NCBI RefSeq assembly: GCF_023100685.1
Contig: NZ_CP090064.1
Span: forward strand, 558,001-622,000
Source: Proteus vulgaris
GTDB taxonomy: Bacteria; Pseudomonadota; Gammaproteobacteria; Enterobacterales; Enterobacteriaceae
Direction: 5' to 3'
Length of the DNA stretch: 64,000 nucleotides
Shown here: piece by piece, positions 1-9,167 of the stretch
How positions within the stretch are numbered: position 1 is the first letter of the stretch
How the letters are laid out: every line of letters begins with the position of its first letter
Position numbers and translations under genes: made by a program
Notes under the pieces: model-generated
Told to the model about the DNA's origin: nothing
Seen by the model: only the letters and a program-made list of their open reading frames with translations
Database searches by the model: none

Positions 1-504
1 GGTGTTCCGGGTCAATACAATGTGTTAATCGAAAACGGTATCTTAAAAGGTTATATGCAAGATAAGATGAACGCTCGTTTAATGGGGGTTGCACCAACAG
101 GAAATGGTCGCCGTGAGTCTTATGCACACCTTCCAATGCCTCGTATGACCAATACTTACATGCTAGCGGGTAAATCGTCACCAGAAGAGATTATTGCGAG
201 TGTTGATCGTGGTATTTATGCACCTAATTTTGGTGGCGGTCAGGTTGATATTACATCGGGTAAATTTGTTTTCTCAACTTCTGAAGCTTATTTAATTGAA
301 AACGGAAAGATAACGAAACCGATTAAAGGTGCCACGCTGATTGGTTCAGGTATTGAAGCTATGCAACAAGTCTCAATGGTGGGCAATGATCTTGCGCTAG
401 ACAAGGGGGTCGGTGTTTGTGGTAAAGAAGGGCAAAGCCTACCTGTTGGCGTTGGTCAACCAACCTTGAAGCTGGATAAAATCACGGTAGGTGGTACAGC
501 TTAA
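1..504 (+). CDS. tldD: Metalloprotease TldD, C-terminal part (cut by window start)
   Basis: Reading frame 1 is open from the first base to TAA at 502-504 and gives the last 167 residues of TldD. TldD is the zinc-dependent half of the TldD/TldE heterodimer, which processes modified or unfolded peptides (microcin B17 maturation and CcdA turnover in E. coli). The end reads like enterobacterial TldD: a Gly-rich block, a conserved VCGKEGQ stretch and the terminal KITVGGTA. The HExxxH zinc motif lies upstream of the window. A palindromic terminator follows at 536-562. Its partner subunit gene pmbA(tldE) is only 1.7 kb downstream. Confidence 0.95.
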   Translation, partial: GVPGQYNVLIENGILKGYMQDKMNARLMGVAPTGNGRRESYAHLPMPRMTNTYMLAGKSSPEEIIASVDRGIYAPNFGGGQVDITSGKFVFSTSEAYLIENGKITKPIKGATLIGSGIEAMQQVSMVGNDLALDKGVGVCGKEGQSLPVGVGQPTLKLDKITVGGTA

Positions 505-535
505 TTATTGCTATCGTTATTTAAGTGTATTTATT

Positions 536-562
536 AAACTCCATCAATTGATGGAGTTTTTT
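536..562 (+). terminator. Rho-independent terminator after tldD
   Basis: A perfect 12+12 base palindrome (AAACTCCATCAA / TTGATGGAGTTT, 536-559) runs directly into a T-tract ending at 562. It separates tldD from the barnase-like gene. Confidence 0.85.
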
Positions 563-581
563 ATCATGAAGGTGCTAATTT

Positions 582-1082
582 ATGGGTAAACGTTTATTAC
601 CAGTTATTATTGTTATTGCTGTTTTATTTGGTGTTCTTTATAAGGGCTTGCTTCCCGAAAGTGAAACATCAGTATCTTCATCGTCAGTTTCTATTCCAAC
701 ATCATCTAGCAATAGCACCAATAAGCCGGCACAAATTCCACTGTCTATCGATGAAAAAACGCAAGCTAGCGCAGTGGCTAACTATTTGCAACGTCATCAA
801 CAACTACCTGATTTTTATCTCACTAAAAAACAAGCAAGAGAAAAAGGCTGGAATGCAAAAGCAGGTAATTTGTGTGAAGTATTACCAGGAAGGGCTATTG
901 GTGGCGATCGTTTTATGAATCGTGAAAAACAGTTGCCTGAAGAAGCGGGACGCCAGTGGTATGAAGCCGATGTAAATTATCAATGTGGTCATCGAGGTAG
1001 TGATAGATTGCTCTATTCGAATGATGGGCTTATTTATGTCACCACAGATCATTATCGTACAATGACAAAGGTTGCCCCTTAA
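582..1082 (+). CDS. Barnase-family guanyl-preferring ribonuclease with N-terminal export/anchor segment
   Basis: The 166-residue product has a hydrophobic N-terminus (about residues 4-24), a Ser/Thr-rich linker to about residue 55 and a barnase-like domain of about 100 residues. Shared barnase hallmarks include YLQ..H.LPD.Y.TK..A...GW, IGGD.F.NRE, EAD.NY, SDR.LYS.D and TTDHY. The Glu of EADVNY, the Arg of GSDR and the His of TTDHY correspond to the barnase catalytic Glu73, Arg87 and His102, so the enzyme looks active. Two extra Cys (CEVLPG and YQCGH) could form a disulfide, which fits export. The next gene is a barstar homologue whose ATG overlaps this stop codon, as expected for a toxin-inhibitor pair. 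Whether the protein is secreted or membrane-anchored cannot be decided from sequence. Confidence 0.88.
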   Translation: MGKRLLPVIIVIAVLFGVLYKGLLPESETSVSSSSVSIPTSSSNSTNKPAQIPLSIDEKTQASAVANYLQRHQQLPDFYLTKKQAREKGWNAKAGNLCEVLPGRAIGGDRFMNREKQLPEEAGRQWYEADVNYQCGHRGSDRLLYSNDGLIYVTTDHYRTMTKVAP

Positions 1083-1375
1083 TGAAACAGGTTGTTTTTG
1101 ATTTTAAGATGCTGGCAGATAGAGATGCTTTTTATCGGGATTTTGCATTGCAATTTCAGTTAGATGAGCATTTTGGTAATAACTTAGATGCATTATGGGA
1201 TGTATTAATGGGAGAAATTGAATTACCCGTAAAAATCATTTTCAAGCATTTGCCTCATCATTCCAGCGATTTTCAGCCTTTAGTTGAGTTGATGCAAGAA
1301 GCACAAAATACACTTGGTAAAGACGTATTGAGCTTTCATTGTGAGCATAAAATACACAAAAATAATTTAGAGTAA
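1082..1375 (+). CDS. Barstar-family ribonuclease inhibitor
   Basis: This is a 97-residue acidic barstar-fold protein. The block HFGNNLDALWDVLMGEIELP matches the barstar binding helix signature (NLDALWD), and the pattern of acidic residues is that used to plug the barnase active site. Its ATG shares the final A of the nuclease stop codon (TAATG at 1080-1084), so translation is probably coupled. It presumably neutralises nuclease that folds in the cytoplasm before export. It is homologous to E. coli YhcO, which lies near tldD in E. coli without an adjacent nuclease. Confidence 0.88.
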   Translation: MKQVVFDFKMLADRDAFYRDFALQFQLDEHFGNNLDALWDVLMGEIELPVKIIFKHLPHHSSDFQPLVELMQEAQNTLGKDVLSFHCEHKIHKNNLE

Positions 1376-1383
1376 AAATATGC

Positions 1384-1426
1384 CCTGAAAATCGCAGTGA
1401 GGCTGAATTGACACTGCGTTTTCAGG
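1384..1426. terminator. Bidirectional hairpin between barstar gene and darP
   Basis: The arms CCTGAAAA-t-CGCAGTG (1384-1399) and CACTGCG-TTTTCAGG (1412-1426) pair almost perfectly. They lie between two convergent genes. There is no long T-tract, so this is a probable rather than certain shared terminator. Confidence 0.55.
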
Positions 1427-1437
1427 ATGATCAGGTT

Positions 1438-1998
1438 TTATGCTGATTCTGATAAATCTTTTAGATATTGAAACAGTAAGCGGAATGATTTTGGAGGCTT
1501 GTTTGCTTCTTTTTCTTTTTTCGCATTACGGATAAGTGTGCGCAATTGCTGGCGATCTGCCATTGGATAAAGAGCGACGACTTCTTCAATCACTTCATTG
1601 CCACCTTCGACAAGGCGAATTCGCAGATCTTCTAATTTATGGAGTACTAAGATCTGTTGGTTGTGGCGGTTTTTTAGTTTATCAAGCGCTTGGCGGATCG
1701 GATCTTCATCCACATTGCGCAGTAATTTTCCGATATATTGAATTTGGCGACGGCGCGCTTCACGCTGTACTTTTTGTGCTAATTGAATAGAGGCTAATAA
1801 TTTCTCATCTAATGGCACACGCTCTAATTCTTGCGCACTTAATTCTACTAATTCAGTACCTAGTTTTTTGAGCGCTTCAGCATCACGTTTAATTTCGCTT
1901 TTGCTGACCCAGATAATTTCTTCCTCTTCTTCCTCTTCTGACGAAGTATCGTCAAATTCAGGATTGAGGTAATGCCACTCTTCAGGCTGCTTTGCCAT
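1438..1998 (-). CDS. darP: Dual-action ribosomal maturation protein DarP (YjgA)
   Basis: The 186-residue product matches the YjgA/DarP family, a factor that associates with late 50S ribosomal precursors. It is highly charged: an acidic run of seven Glu near residue 20 is followed by helical basic segments ([17 protein letters not shown]) and a C-terminal [17 protein letters not shown] region. The frame stays open another 25 codons upstream, but ATG at 1998 is preceded by CAGGAAT and gives the family N-terminus MAKQPEEW, so that start was chosen. The gene is divergent from pmbA, the same pairing as yjgA/pmbA in E. coli. Confidence 0.93.
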   Translation of the reverse strand: MAKQPEEWHYLNPEFDDTSSEEEEEEEIIWVSKSEIKRDAEALKKLGTELVELSAQELERVPLDEKLLASIQLAQKVQREARRRQIQYIGKLLRNVDEDPIRQALDKLKNRHNQQILVLHKLEDLRIRLVEGGNEVIEEVVALYPMADRQQLRTLIRNAKKEKEANKPPKSFRLLFQYLKDLSESA

Positions 1999-2185
1999 AA
2001 TAAAAATTCCTGTTGCAGAGTAAGCCGGGAGTGTGATTTGGTGAATGACCAAAAGCCCGACGGGTGATAACATTCATATATCTTCTATTGTAACTGGGAA
2101 AATCGCTTGTTGACCACCTGTCAATTGATTTACTTTGCTAAAAATAAGTAAAAAGTGATGTTCTCCTTAGGAAAAATGGTTCTCA

Positions 2186-3514
2186 ATGAATAATTCAGAT
2201 CAGGTAAAACAGCTTGAAGACGCCGTCTCGCTTGCATTGGAGCTGGCGGAAAAACTGTGTGACAGTGCAGAAGTCGCTATTAATAAATCAACAGGTATTA
2301 GTGTTAGTACACGTTATGGTGAAGTTGAAAATGTTGAATTTAACAGTGATGGGGCGTTAGGCATTACGGTTTATCAACAACAACGCAAAGGTAGTGCTTC
2401 TTCTACCGATTTAAGTCCTGATGCGATTAAACGTGCAGTACAAGCTGCGGTGGATATTGCGCGTTATACTTCTGTTGATCCTTATGCAGGCCCTGCTGAT
2501 AAAGAGTTATTAGCATTTGATGCACCTTTCCTTGATCTATACCATCCAACTGATGTGACTGCAGATAAGGCAATAGAGCTGGCTTCAAGAGCAGAAAAAG
2601 CGGCGTTAGACAGTGATAGCCGAATTATTAATACCGAAGGGGGCAGTTTTAATAGCCACAGTGGAACTCGTGTATTTGGGAATAGCCTTGGCTTATTAAA
2701 AAGCTATTCATCTTCACGCTATTCAATGTCGAGTTGTGTGATTGCTCGTGATGGCGAAGATATGGAGCGCGATTATGCTTATACCATTAGCCGTCGTTTT
2801 GATGATTTAGCATCACCTGAATGGGTAGGGCAAGAGTGTGCTCGTCGTACTTTATCTCGCCTTGCACCTCGAAAACTCCCAACCATGAAAGCTCCTGTTA
2901 TTTTTGCGGCAGATGTTGCGACAGGTATTTTTGGTCATTTGGTTGCGGCAATCAGTGGGAGTATGATTTATCGTGAGTCTTCTTGTTTACTCGATAGTTT
3001 AGGTAAGCAAATTTTCCCTCAGTGGCTAAATATTCAAGAGCGTCCTCACTTAATGAGAGGTCTGGCATCAACACCGTTTGATAGCGAAGGTGTGCGTACA
3101 ACCGATGCCGAAATCATTAAAGATGGCGTATTACAAGAGTGGTTATTAACCTCTTACTCAGCAAGAAAACTGGGTTTAAAAAGTAATGGCCATGCTGGTG
3201 GTATCCATAACTGGTATATTCCAGGACAAGGTTTATCGTTTGATGCACTATTAAAAGAGATGGGAACAGGCCTTGTTGTTACTGAATTGATGGGACAAGG
3301 CGTCAGTACCGTGACGGGTGATTATTCGCGTGGTGCAAGCGGTTTTTGGGTTGAGAATGGTGAAATTCAGTACCCTGTTAGTGAAGTGACTATTGCTGGT
3401 AATCTAAAAGATATGTGGGCTAATATTGCCACTATGGGGGATGATATTGAGATGCGCAGTAATGTTCAGTGTGGATCGTTGTTATTACCAGAAATGAGTA
3501 TTGCAGGTGAGTAA
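2186..3514 (+). CDS. pmbA: Metalloprotease subunit TldE/PmbA
   Basis: This 442-residue protein of the TldD/PmbA family is close to the 450 residues of E. coli PmbA. It is the non-metal-binding partner of TldD in the heterodimeric protease. Recognisable blocks are the N-terminal [12 protein letters not shown] region, SSKYS-type central repeats, [10 protein letters not shown], and the Gly-rich C-terminal segment [18 protein letters not shown]. The latter resembles the C-terminal Gly-rich stretch of TldD at the window start. Both subunit genes lie within 2.2 kb here, unlike E. coli, where they are far apart. Confidence 0.95.
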   Translation: MNNSDQVKQLEDAVSLALELAEKLCDSAEVAINKSTGISVSTRYGEVENVEFNSDGALGITVYQQQRKGSASSTDLSPDAIKRAVQAAVDIARYTSVDPYAGPADKELLAFDAPFLDLYHPTDVTADKAIELASRAEKAALDSDSRIINTEGGSFNSHSGTRVFGNSLGLLKSYSSSRYSMSSCVIARDGEDMERDYAYTISRRFDDLASPEWVGQECARRTLSRLAPRKLPTMKAPVIFAADVATGIFGHLVAAISGSMIYRESSCLLDSLGKQIFPQWLNIQERPHLMRGLASTPFDSEGVRTTDAEIIKDGVLQEWLLTSYSARKLGLKSNGHAGGIHNWYIPGQGLSFDALLKEMGTGLVVTELMGQGVSTVTGDYSRGASGFWVENGEIQYPVSEVTIAGNLKDMWANIATMGDDIEMRSNVQCGSLLLPEMSIAGE

Positions 3515-3540
3515 ATTTTAGACACTCCTCACAACCTTTA

Positions 3541-3565
3541 ATCTCAGCCCGCAATGGGCTGAGAT
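3541..3565. other. Perfect 10-bp stem hairpin after pmbA
   Basis: ATCTCAGCCC and GGGCTGAGAT flank a 5-base loop, 27 bases after the pmbA stop and between convergent pmbA and rnk. No T-tract follows on either strand, so it may be a Rho-assisted or mRNA 3'-stabilising structure rather than a classical terminator. Confidence 0.45.
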
Positions 3566-3631
3566 ATCGCGTTTATCAGTGTGCTTTTCAATTTGAGAAG
3601 ATAAAAATAAGACGCGAACCTTCAGCTCTAC

Positions 3632-4042
3632 TTAACGGTGTAATTCACCTGCAGCTTCAGGTTGGTATAGAATTTCTAATACTTTAACCTTAGTTTCAAG
3701 GCCATTAGGCAGCTTCCAACTGATTTCGTCATCAATTGCTAAACCCAGTAGCGCAGCACCCATTGGTGCCATGACTGAAAGTTCAGTGGTGCTATCTTTT
3801 AATGAAGCGGGATACACTAAAGTACGTGTACGTTCTTCATTGTTTTTTAAGTCCATAAAGCGGACTTTGCTGTTCATTGTGACAATGTTAGCAGGGATAT
3901 CAGCTGGTGTAACAATGTCAGCACGATCTAATTCTTCATTCAAGGCTTCAGCAATAGGGCTATCTGCAAAGGCCGGTTGCTCTAGCAATGAATCTAAACG
4001 TTCAGCATCAAGTTCGTTGATGATAATTGTTGGCTTTGTCAT
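3632..4042 (-). CDS. rnk: Regulator of nucleoside diphosphate kinase
   Basis: The 136-residue product has exactly the length of E. coli Rnk. It shares the Rnk N-terminus ([20 protein letters not shown]) and the [14 protein letters not shown] and [12 protein letters not shown] blocks of the GreA/GreB-like C-terminal domain. Rnk binds RNA polymerase and influences NDP kinase levels and alginate or NTP homeostasis in other gammaproteobacteria. ATG 4042 was chosen over the longer open frame because GGAGTG lies just upstream and the result matches family length. The gene lies downstream of npr, separated by two strong hairpins, so it may be read through or independently transcribed. Confidence 0.93.
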   Translation of the reverse strand: MTKPTIIINELDAERLDSLLEQPAFADSPIAEALNEELDRADIVTPADIPANIVTMNSKVRFMDLKNNEERTRTLVYPASLKDSTTELSVMAPMGAALLGLAIDDEISWKLPNGLETKVKVLEILYQPEAAGELHR

Positions 4043-4069
4043 ACCACACTCCAATTTATTCCAATGCAA

Positions 4070-4104
4070 AACAACACCCCCACGGGTGAGGTGGGGGTGT
4101 TGTT
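4070..4104 (-). terminator. Strong 14-bp hairpin just upstream of rnk
   Basis: The arms AACAACACCCCCAC (4070-4083) and GTGGGGGTGTTGTT (4091-4104) pair perfectly around a 7-base loop. On the minus strand the stem ends in TTGTTTTGC, a weak T-tract, 28 bases before the rnk ATG. It would lie in the rnk 5' leader or act as a second terminator after npr. Confidence 0.6.
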
Positions 4105-4138
4105 AAACTCATATAAGAGATAATAGGCGGTTCTGTAT

Positions 4139-4172
4139 AAAAAAGAAAGAGACAGTGATCACAGTCTCTTTC
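4139..4172 (-). terminator. Rho-independent terminator of the rpoN-npr operon
   Basis: On the minus strand GAAAGAGAC pairs with GTCTCTTTC around a 10-base loop and is followed at once by six T residues (4144 down to 4139). It is placed 46 bases after the npr stop. Confidence 0.88.
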
Positions 4173-4217
4173 GGGTTATTTAGTTAAGAAATGCTAATCT
4201 ATTGTTTTCTATTACGA

Positions 4218-4490
4218 TTATTCTTCATCAAACCCTGATTCAAATAATGCGATAATAGCATCAATAGCTTCATTTTCATCACTACCTGTCACTTCTATAT
4301 CAATTTGACTGCCTTGCTCTGAATCTAACATTAGCATAGCAATTACACTATCTGCTTGTGCTTCAACCCCTTCGTTGTTGCGTAAAATGACGGTTGATTG
4401 AAATGTTTTCACTAAATCAAACAATTTCATCGCCGGCCTTGCATGCATGCCGAGTCGATTTTTAATCGCAACTTGTCGATATTGGGTCAT
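4218..4490 (-). CDS. npr: Phosphocarrier protein NPr of the nitrogen PTS
   Basis: This 90-residue HPr-like protein carries the phosphorylatable His16 in [11 protein letters not shown]. NPr passes phosphate from EI-Ntr (PtsP) to EIIA-Ntr (PtsN) in the regulatory, non-transporting PTS. The start overlaps the rapZ stop by four bases (ATGA type), showing translational coupling. The acidic C-terminus (FESGFDEE) is typical. It is the last gene before the terminator at 4139-4172. Confidence 0.96.
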   Translation of the reverse strand: MTQYRQVAIKNRLGMHARPAMKLFDLVKTFQSTVILRNNEGVEAQADSVIAMLMLDSEQGSQIDIEVTGSDENEAIDAIIALFESGFDEE

Positions 4491-5341
4491 TTGCGTTTTT
4501 CTAGTGTTCTGTGTCGTGATTGTACGTTTTTCCCTCTAGAGCGGAAATAGTCGGCAAGTTGTTCTGCAACATAAACCGAACGGTGTTTACCCCCCGTACA
4601 ACCAATTGCAACCGTCAAGTAGCTACGGTTATTGGTTTCTAACATCGGCAACCAGAGTTCAAGATAGCTTCTGGTTTGATAAATAAAATTATGAACTTCG
4701 GTGTGTCTATCTAAAAATGCCGCAACAGGGCGATCGAGGCCTGTCATCGGGCGCAGCTTAGGGTCCCAATGTGGGTTTGGTAAGAAACGCACATCAAAAA
4801 CATAATCTGCATCAATAGGAATACCGTGCTTAAAGCCAAAGGATTCAAAGACCATTGTCAGCTCACGTTCACGTTTACCTAATAAACGAGTCCGCAGCAT
4901 TTCTGCAAGCTCATGGACTGACATCTCAGAGGTGTCAATGATGAGATCAGCACGTGATCGCAATGGCTCAAGCAGATCACTTTCGGTATCAATTGCCATT
5001 TCTAATGAAAGGTTTTTGGTCGAAAGTGGGTGCAAGCGTCGTGTATCACTATAACGACGAATTAAAGTATTTCTATCTGCGTCTAAAAATAAGAGTTGTG
5101 GAGAATATTCAGCGGGTAAACTTTCCAGCGCTTTTTCGAAGATCTCCGGCGACTCTGGCATATTTCGGACATCAATACTGACTGCGGCAGCAGAAGCATC
5201 ACGTTCAGCCAGTGTTTTTGCGAGCTCAGGTAAAAGATCAACAGGCAAGTTATCAACACAATAAAATCCCATGTCTTCAAGCGCACGCAAAGCGACTGAC
5301 TTACCTGAACCAGAGCGTCCGCTGACTATCATCAGCACCAT
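4487..5341 (-). CDS. rapZ: RNase adapter protein RapZ
   Basis: The 284-residue protein matches E. coli RapZ in length. The N-terminal ATPase-like domain has a Walker A motif GRSGSGKS (residues 8-15). The C-terminal domain contains the conserved [17 protein letters not shown] region that binds glucosamine-6-phosphate and the sRNAs. RapZ guides GlmZ/GlmY sRNAs to RNase E and so controls glmS and cell-wall precursor supply. The basic tail ([10 protein letters not shown]) is the RNA-binding end. It sits between ptsN and npr as in other enterobacteria. Confidence 0.97.
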   Translation of the reverse strand: MVLMIVSGRSGSGKSVALRALEDMGFYCVDNLPVDLLPELAKTLAERDASAAAVSIDVRNMPESPEIFEKALESLPAEYSPQLLFLDADRNTLIRRYSDTRRLHPLSTKNLSLEMAIDTESDLLEPLRSRADLIIDTSEMSVHELAEMLRTRLLGKRERELTMVFESFGFKHGIPIDADYVFDVRFLPNPHWDPKLRPMTGLDRPVAAFLDRHTEVHNFIYQTRSYLELWLPMLETNNRSYLTVAIGCTGGKHRSVYVAEQLADYFRSRGKNVQSRHRTLEKRK

Positions 5342-5420
5342 GAGGTAGCTCCCCTATAATTTCCCAGTGATGAATATCATTCCACTGTATGCTATTCGCG
5401 TCCCAACAAACCCGTAGGGG

Positions 5421-5888
5421 TTATTCTGTGATAATCTGATAAAGCTCTTCATCACTTTGTGCGGAGCGTAGTCGGCGACATAAGTTTTTGTCTGCCAACT
5501 GTTTTGCAATCAAAGACAGTGTGTGTAAATGTTCCTTGCACTGTGTTGCAGGAACGAGTAATGCGAACAACAAATCGACAGGTTGATTATCAATAGCGTC
5601 GAAGGCAATAGGTTCGCTTAGGTGAAGAAACACACCAACTACTTTTTCTGTTTCATCACTTTCAATACGTCCATGAGGGATAGCTAAACCACCCCCAATC
5701 CCTGTTGTACCGACTTTTTCACGCGTCAGTAAGGCTTCAAATATCAGTGTTTCGGGTAAATTAAGTGCTTTTGCTGCATTTTCACTGATAATTTCTAACG
5801 CGCGCTTTTTACTCGTGCAATGTACATCATTATGTGTACATGCCAGAGAAAGTACGTCGCTAATATTCATCTTTGTATCGTTATTCAT
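5421..5888 (-). CDS. ptsN: PTS IIA-like nitrogen-regulatory protein PtsN (EIIA-Ntr)
   Basis: This 155-residue EIIA domain has the active-site His72 in GGLAIPHGRIE. Unphosphorylated PtsN regulates K+ transport (TrkA, KdpD) and phosphate-limitation signalling. The frame is open four codons further to a GTG at 5900, but ATG 5888 aligns with the family start (MNNDT) and was chosen. No strong ribosome binding site favours either. The gene lies between hpf and rapZ, with 79 bases to rapZ. Confidence 0.95.
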   Translation of the reverse strand: MNNDTKMNISDVLSLACTHNDVHCTSKKRALEIISENAAKALNLPETLIFEALLTREKVGTTGIGGGLAIPHGRIESDETEKVVGVFLHLSEPIAFDAIDNQPVDLLFALLVPATQCKEHLHTLSLIAKQLADKNLCRRLRSAQSDEELYQIITE

Positions 5889-5911
5889 TGTCTTATTCAC
5901 TTAGACCAGCA

Positions 5912-5946
5912 AACCAGATGCCACAAAGTGACATCTGGTTTTTTGT
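5912..5946. terminator. Hairpin between hpf and ptsN
   Basis: AACCAGATG pairs with CATCTGGTT around an 11-base loop, followed by TTTTTTG on the plus strand. On the minus strand it lies inside the operon, between the hpf stop and the ptsN start. It may partially attenuate ptsN or act as an RNA processing site. The orientation of the T-tract does not favour minus-strand termination. Confidence 0.4.
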
Positions 5947-6037
5947 TACTGATATTGATTAGGCGTTGGCTTGAACCGAGTCATAAACAACGCAGTAACT
6001 TCGCCGATTGTATCCCCATTTCGCAATGGGAAATGAA

Positions 6038-6325
6038 TTAATGTTGTCTCAGTTTATCTTTGTGTTTGGTTAATTGACGAGCCAGTTTATCCATTAATCC
6101 ATCAATTGCTGCGTACATATCTTCTGCTTCAGCAGAGGCATGTAATTCACCGCCATTAACTTGAATGGTCGCTTCAGCGATTTTATTCACTTTCTCGACT
6201 TTCAGGATAACCTGAACGTTATTAATTTTGTCAAAGAACTGAGGTAATTTCGCGCTTTTTGCTTTGACGGTATCACGCAGAGCATCAGTTAATTCAATGT
6301 TATGACCAGTGATTTGAAGTTCCAT
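6038..6325 (-). CDS. hpf: Ribosome hibernation promoting factor
   Basis: This 95-residue short-type HPF matches the E. coli protein in length. It carries the conserved NGGELHASAEAEDMYAAIDG block and the C-terminal KLARQLTKHKDKL helix. It binds the 30S decoding site in stationary phase and promotes 100S dimers. ATG 6325 is preceded by AAGGAAG and gives the family start MELQITGHN, so the longer open frame to 6352 was rejected. The gene immediately follows rpoN (23-base gap). Confidence 0.96.
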   Translation of the reverse strand: MELQITGHNIELTDALRDTVKAKSAKLPQFFDKINNVQVILKVEKVNKIAEATIQVNGGELHASAEAEDMYAAIDGLMDKLARQLTKHKDKLRQH

Positions 6326-6348
6326 AGTGTCTTCCTTCTCAATTATGC

Positions 6349-7830
6349 TCAAACCAACTCTTTGCGTTGATTTGAAGGCGGGATGGATAATGACTCTCTA
6401 TATTTCGCAACAGTGCGTCGAGCAACTTGGATACCAAGTTCTGCGAGCATATCAGCCAGTTTACTATCACTAAGTGGTTTCGCTGGATTTTCTGCTGCGA
6501 TTAGTTTCTTCACTAAAGCCCTGATTGCTGTTGAAGAGGCTTCGCCTCCGCTATCAGTATTCACATGGCTAGAGAAAAAATACTTCAATTCGAAAATTCC
6601 TCTTGGGCAATGCAAAAATTTTTGCGTTGTCACTCGAGAAATGGTGGATTCGTGCATTTCAACCTGTTCAGCGATATCCGCTAACACGAGGGGTTTCATA
6701 TGCTCTTCACCCAATTCGAAAAATGCCTGCTGTGTGTCAACAATGCAATGAGCGACTTTTAATAATGTCTCATTACGGCTTTCTAAACTTTTTATCAGCC
6801 ATTTGGCTTCTTGTAAATTGTCACGAATAAATTTTCCATCGCTCTCATTTTGAGTTGACTGACCCAATGCAGCATAGGTTTCATTTATACGTAGGCGAGG
6901 AATGCTATCTGTATTTAACTCAACTTGCCAGCGTTCACCTGATTTTTTTACCAGTATATCTGGGATAACATACTCTGACTCACTTGTATCAATACTTAAT
7001 CCAGGTTTAGGATCAAGTGATTGAATTATCTCAATAACCGATTTTAATGTCTCTTCACGTAACTTCGTTTGGCGCATCAATTGGCGAAAGTCGCGATTAC
7101 CCAATAATTCTAAATGTTGGCTAATGACCAACTGTGTTTCTTTAAGATAAGGGGTATCTGTTGAAAAAGCAGAAAGCTGGATCAAAAGACACTCCTTTAA
7201 ATCACGCGCTGCAACTCCAATAGGATCAAAGCGTTGAATACGTTTTAATACGGCTTCAACTTCATCAAGCTCTATCTCATCATCGCCCATTCCAAGCAGG
7301 ATGTCATCTGTTGTAACAGTTAAATATCCTGTTTCATCAACTGCATCGATAATACTTATGGCAATGGCTCTGTCTGTTTCTGTAAACGGAGTGAGATCAG
7401 CCTGCCATGTCAGATAATCTTGTAATGAAGCTGTTGTTTCACCTTGATACAGTGGGAGTTCGTCATCCATATAGTCATTACTGGTACCAGAAGGTGTGCC
7501 CGCGGTGTAGATTTCTTCCCATTGAGTGTCTAATGGGAGATCGTCAGGCATCTCTTTTTGTTCTAAAGCATCCAGTGTGTCAAACTCTTCAACTTCGTTT
7601 TCAGTTGTTGTTTCTGTTGTAGAGTCAGATTGATTTTCTGTATGAGAGGCATCATCTGAAATGGGATCTTGTTGATCGTCGTCTTGTTCGAGAAGAGGGT
7701 TGGATTCAAGCGCTTGCTGAATTTCTTGTTGTAATTCAAGCGTTGAAAGTTGCAACAAACGAATAGCCTGTTGTAGCTGTGGCGTCATTGCCAATTGCTG
7801 ACTGAGACGAAGTTGCAGACTTTGTTTCAT
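6349..7830 (-). CDS. rpoN: RNA polymerase sigma-54 factor
   Basis: The 493-residue protein has all sigma-54 regions. Region I is Gln-rich ([20 protein letters not shown] and [13 protein letters not shown]). Region II is a long acidic spacer (about residues 50-130). Region III carries the core-binding and HTH segments and the RpoN box [10 protein letters not shown] near the C-terminus. It is slightly longer than the 477-residue E. coli protein because of the acidic region II. It directs transcription of nitrogen-regulated genes with enhancer-binding activators. It lies between lptB and hpf, the usual enterobacterial order. Confidence 0.97.
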   Translation of the reverse strand: MKQSLQLRLSQQLAMTPQLQQAIRLLQLSTLELQQEIQQALESNPLLEQDDDQQDPISDDASHTENQSDSTTETTTENEVEEFDTLDALEQKEMPDDLPLDTQWEEIYTAGTPSGTSNDYMDDELPLYQGETTASLQDYLTWQADLTPFTETDRAIAISIIDAVDETGYLTVTTDDILLGMGDDEIELDEVEAVLKRIQRFDPIGVAARDLKECLLIQLSAFSTDTPYLKETQLVISQHLELLGNRDFRQLMRQTKLREETLKSVIEIIQSLDPKPGLSIDTSESEYVIPDILVKKSGERWQVELNTDSIPRLRINETYAALGQSTQNESDGKFIRDNLQEAKWLIKSLESRNETLLKVAHCIVDTQQAFFELGEEHMKPLVLADIAEQVEMHESTISRVTTQKFLHCPRGIFELKYFFSSHVNTDSGGEASSTAIRALVKKLIAAENPAKPLSDSKLADMLAELGIQVARRTVAKYRESLSIPPSNQRKELV

Positions 7831-7889
7831 AATAATGCGATGAGTCCTTGGCTGTTGTCATCCATGACAGAGTAAAAGTGAATCTAAGA

Positions 7890-8615
7890 TTAAAGGCGGA
7901 AGCCTTCACCTAAGTAAACACGTTTAACTTGCTCATTTTCAAGAATTTCTTCTGGTGAACCATGAGCGATAAGGTGACCTTGGCTGACAATATAGGCTCG
8001 TTCACACACATCTAATGTTTCACGAACATTATGGTCAGTAATCAGTACACCTAATCCATAATCACGTAGATGCTGGATAATTTTTTTAATATCCAATACT
8101 GAAATTGGATCAACACCAGCAAAAGGTTCATCTAATAAAATGAATTTAGGGTTTGCAGCTAACGCACGTGCAATTTCAACTCGACGGCGTTCGCCCCCTG
8201 ATAATGATTGCCCTAAGCTGTTACGCAAATGGCTCACATTGAACTCTTCTAATAGCTCTTCTGCACGATCTTTTCGCTGCTCTGGTGTTAAATCATGGCG
8301 AATTTCTAAAATTCCCATAATGTTGTCATAAACGCTTAGCCGTCTAAAAATAGAGGCTTCTTGAGGTAGATAGCCTATTCCTTTACGCGCACGTTCATGT
8401 AACGGTAACAGAGTGATGTCTTCATCATCAATAGTAATACTACCTGCATCACGAGCGACAATGCCGACAACCATATAGAATGTTGTTGTTTTACCGGCAC
8501 CATTAGGGCCAAGTAAGCCTACAATTTCACCTGAATTAACATTCAGGCTAACATCACCGACAACGGTGCGCCCTTTGTATGCTTTTGCTAAATTTTCAGC
8601 TTTTAACAGCGCCAT
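7890..8615 (-). CDS. lptB: LPS export ABC transporter ATP-binding protein LptB
   Basis: The 241-residue ABC ATPase has Walker [11 protein letters not shown]-loop YLPQE, signature LSGGERRR, Walker B FILLDEP and the H-loop in ITDHNVRE. LptB powers LptFG to extract LPS from the inner membrane into the LptC-A-DE bridge. It starts six bases after the lptA stop, so lptC-lptA-lptB are one translational unit. Confidence 0.98.
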   Translation of the reverse strand: MALLKAENLAKAYKGRTVVGDVSLNVNSGEIVGLLGPNGAGKTTTFYMVVGIVARDAGSITIDDEDITLLPLHERARKGIGYLPQEASIFRRLSVYDNIMGILEIRHDLTPEQRKDRAEELLEEFNVSHLRNSLGQSLSGGERRRVEIARALAANPKFILLDEPFAGVDPISVLDIKKIIQHLRDYGLGVLITDHNVRETLDVCERAYIVSQGHLIAHGSPEEILENEQVKRVYLGEGFRL

Positions 8616-8621
8616 AAAGTG

Positions 8622-9167
8622 TTACTTACCTTTGTTGTTAGCACCAGTACCTTTCTCTTGCAACTGGGAAGGCAGTAAAACAGTGGTAACTTGTTTACCT
8701 TTACCGCTAAATGCTTCCATTTGCTGAGTTGGGACGAGATAAGTGATCTTATCACCAGTGATATTACTGTCTAATTGTTCAAGATAGGCTTTACCCGTTA
8801 AGGTCATCAATTCTTTATCCATTTCATAGGTCATCTTGTCGCCACGACCTTTGATAGGTTTGCCATCATCTTGTAACTGATAAAAAGTTACGGGATTACC
8901 AAATGCTTCAATGACGATTTTTTTAGAGTCACCACCAGGGCGTGTAACAACGACTTTATCAGCACGAATATCGATAGATCCTTGTTTAATTACAACATTT
9001 TGTGTAAATGTCGTGACATTTTTCTCTAGATCAAGCGACTGTTTTTCTGAATTGACAACGATAGGTTGTTGCGTGTCATCTTTAAGCGCCATCGCAGGTA
9101 CACTTATTGCTAATAATGTACCGATAATCAGTGTATTACGGATTTTTTGATTCATTTGGGATCTCAT
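8622..9167 (-). CDS. lptA: LPS transport periplasmic protein LptA
   Basis: The 181-residue OstA-fold protein starts with a signal peptide cleaved around SVPAMA|LKDD. It forms the periplasmic beta-jellyroll bridge carrying LPS from LptC to LptDE. Conserved segments include DKVVVTRPGG, NPVTFYQ and GDKITYLVPTQQMEAFS. The start codon lies inside the 3' end of lptC. ATG 9167 (32-base overlap) and ATG 9155 (20-base overlap) are both possible and neither has a strong ribosome binding site. Confidence 0.95.
   Translation of the reverse strand: MRSQMNQKIRNTLIIGTLLAISVPAMALKDDTQQPIVVNSEKQSLDLEKNVTTFTQNVVIKQGSIDIRADKVVVTRPGGDSKKIVIEAFGNPVTFYQLQDDGKPIKGRGDKMTYEMDKELMTLTGKAYLEQLDSNITGDKITYLVPTQQMEAFSGKGKQVTTVLLPSQLQEKGTGANNKGK

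Noticed and set aside
610..918. 102-codon open frame within the barnase-like gene
   Set aside because: It lies in another frame of a gene with clear barnase motifs and has no motif of its own.
4146..4172. CRP-like TGTGATCACT inside the npr terminator
   Set aside because: It is the loop of a clear terminator stem; the palindrome arises from the hairpin.
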